Shown here piece by piece: positions 63,343-64,000 of a DNA stretch of 64,000 bases. Position 1 is the first letter of the stretch; the number at the start of each line of letters is the position of its first letter. Under the pieces are notes generated by a model, which did not search any database, was not told the DNA's origin, and was given only the letters and a program-made list of their open reading frames with translations. Made by a program: the position numbers and the translations under genes. Source of the stretch: Rippkaea orientalis PCC 8801 (GTDB taxonomy: Bacteria; Cyanobacteriota; Cyanobacteriia; Cyanobacteriales; Microcystaceae); NCBI RefSeq assembly GCF_000021805.1, contig NC_011726.1, forward strand, positions 496,001 through 560,000, written 5' to 3'.

Positions 63343-64000
63343 TTATTTTTTGAGATTTTCTAACCCAGAAACCACCTTAGCGGAGTCAATTTTATCACCC
63401 TGTTTAATACTATCGACGACATCCATCCCTTGGGTGACGTAGCCAAATACGGCATAGTCTCCATCGAGAAAGGGCAAGTCCGACAGCGCAAAATAGAACT
63501 GCGAGGAAGCCGAGTCGGGTAATTGCGATCGCGCCATGGCCACTGCACCCCGACTATGCTTTAAGGCTACCGTCTTATCTATGGCTGTTCCTTGCTGTCC
63601 TAAGGCTTGTCCGTAGGTTGGTTGTTCATCTCCCTCTAACTTAATTTCTAGGGGGATATAGCGGGCTTTTTTGGTCTGAGGATCGATAAAACTCCCTGTC
63701 CCTGTCCCTTGAGGATCTCCACCTTGAGCCACAAAGGGTTGAGGATCTTTCACCACGCGATGAAAGGTTAGTCCATTATAAAAGCCCCGTTCCACTAAAT
63801 CCACGAAATTTCCGGCGGTAATCGGTGCATCTTTGCCATTGACTTCGATGATCACAGGAGAACCCTTAATCTTCATTTCTACGGTTGCTATACCCTCTAA
63901 ACGGGGGACATAATTGGCTAAAGCTGCATTTTGGCTAGTATTGGCATCAGAAGACGTAGCCGAGGGACTAGAACACCCTGTAAGGAATAACCCCCCCATT
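63343..64000 (-). CDS. cyclophilin-type peptidylprolyl isomerase lipoprotein, 5' end outside window
   Basis: 218 residues visible. The lipobox LTGCSS shows a lipoprotein whose Cys is acylated. The visible ATG at 63999 lies too close to the lipobox to be a good signal-peptide start, so the gene probably continues past the window edge. The cyclophilin domain (about 50-218) has [43 protein letters not shown] and [20 protein letters not shown]; the catalytic Arg is in FHRV. It would act on proteins in the periplasm or thylakoid lumen. Confidence 0.92.
   Translation of the reverse strand, partial: MGGLFLTGCSSPSATSSDANTSQNAALANYVPRLEGIATVEMKIKGSPVIIEVNGKDAPITAGNFVDLVERGFYNGLTFHRVVKDPQPFVAQGGDPQGTGTGSFIDPQTKKARYIPLEIKLEGDEQPTYGQALGQQGTAIDKTVALKHSRGAVAMARSQLPDSASSQFYFALSDLPFLDGDYAVFGYVTQGMDVVDSIKQGDKIDSAKVVSGLENLKK

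Noticed and set aside
1-64000. tRNA or rRNA genes
   Set aside because: No GTTCGAATCC-type T-arm with matching acceptor stem was found in any intergenic space.

Overview
The window is about 40% GC cyanobacterial chromosome. Evidence is the abundance of HIP1-type GCGATCGC octamers, psbK and ndhO, a cyanobacterial prohibitin, a DUF4912 and a DUF3172 protein, and a conserved ferredoxin / inositol-phosphatase / DnaJ-TPR trio. Gene content and sequence style suggest a unicellular Cyanothece/Rippkaea/Crocosphaera-like organism; the species is inferred, not proven.

Layout. 1-4300: a DUF4912 gene cut by the window edge, a coiled-coil membrane protein, a yeast-type cytosine deaminase, one intact SDR, and a graveyard of decayed genes (PIN toxin half, SDR tail, integron-type integrase with an internal deletion, transposase shard). 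4388-9091: grpE, dnaK, ridA-like and dapL, all on the plus strand. 9198-11781: unknown small proteins, several membrane-bound and too short for normal gene calling, plus a prohibitin-like and a DUF3172 gene. 11897-17950: an RND pump without adaptor, a potassium channel, a Uma2 pseudogene, and an unusual squalene/phytoene synthase homologue.

18094-30392 is a complete type I-D CRISPR-Cas locus. Minus-strand gene order is cas3', cas10d (HD fused), csc2, csc1, cas6, cas4, cas1, cas2, then a leader and nine identical 37-bp repeats with eight spacers. Inside cas10d there is a strong ribosome binding site and in-frame ATG for a separate Cas11d small subunit. Divergently placed beyond cas3' are an unknown 82-residue protein and a WYL-domain regulator. 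Two related 25-bp palindromes, one upstream of cas3' and one directly upstream of the WYL gene, look like operators of one regulatory circuit; this is the most interesting new observation in the window.

30414-41738: MCE/MlaD and MlaF-type lipid transport genes, a TolC-like channel, gamma-glutamyltransferase, a Tat-signal FAD oxidoreductase with an inserted Rieske domain (CruE/CrtU-like), a secreted C13/caspase-like protease with an EF-hand-like loop, a polar amino acid ABC ATPase and a DAO-family oxidase. 42009-48627: ndhO, mdh, a 12-repeat LRR protein, a diguanylate cyclase, argS and sucC. 48845-54496: a parvulin / ABC exporter / HlyD operon for type I secretion. 54923-64000: comF-like, psbK, ccs1 overlapped by a DNRLRE protein gene, the ferredoxin/IMPase/DnaJ-TPR trio, an FdhF/YdeP-type molybdoenzyme, and a cyclophilin lipoprotein cut by the right edge. 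No tRNA or rRNA gene was recognised.
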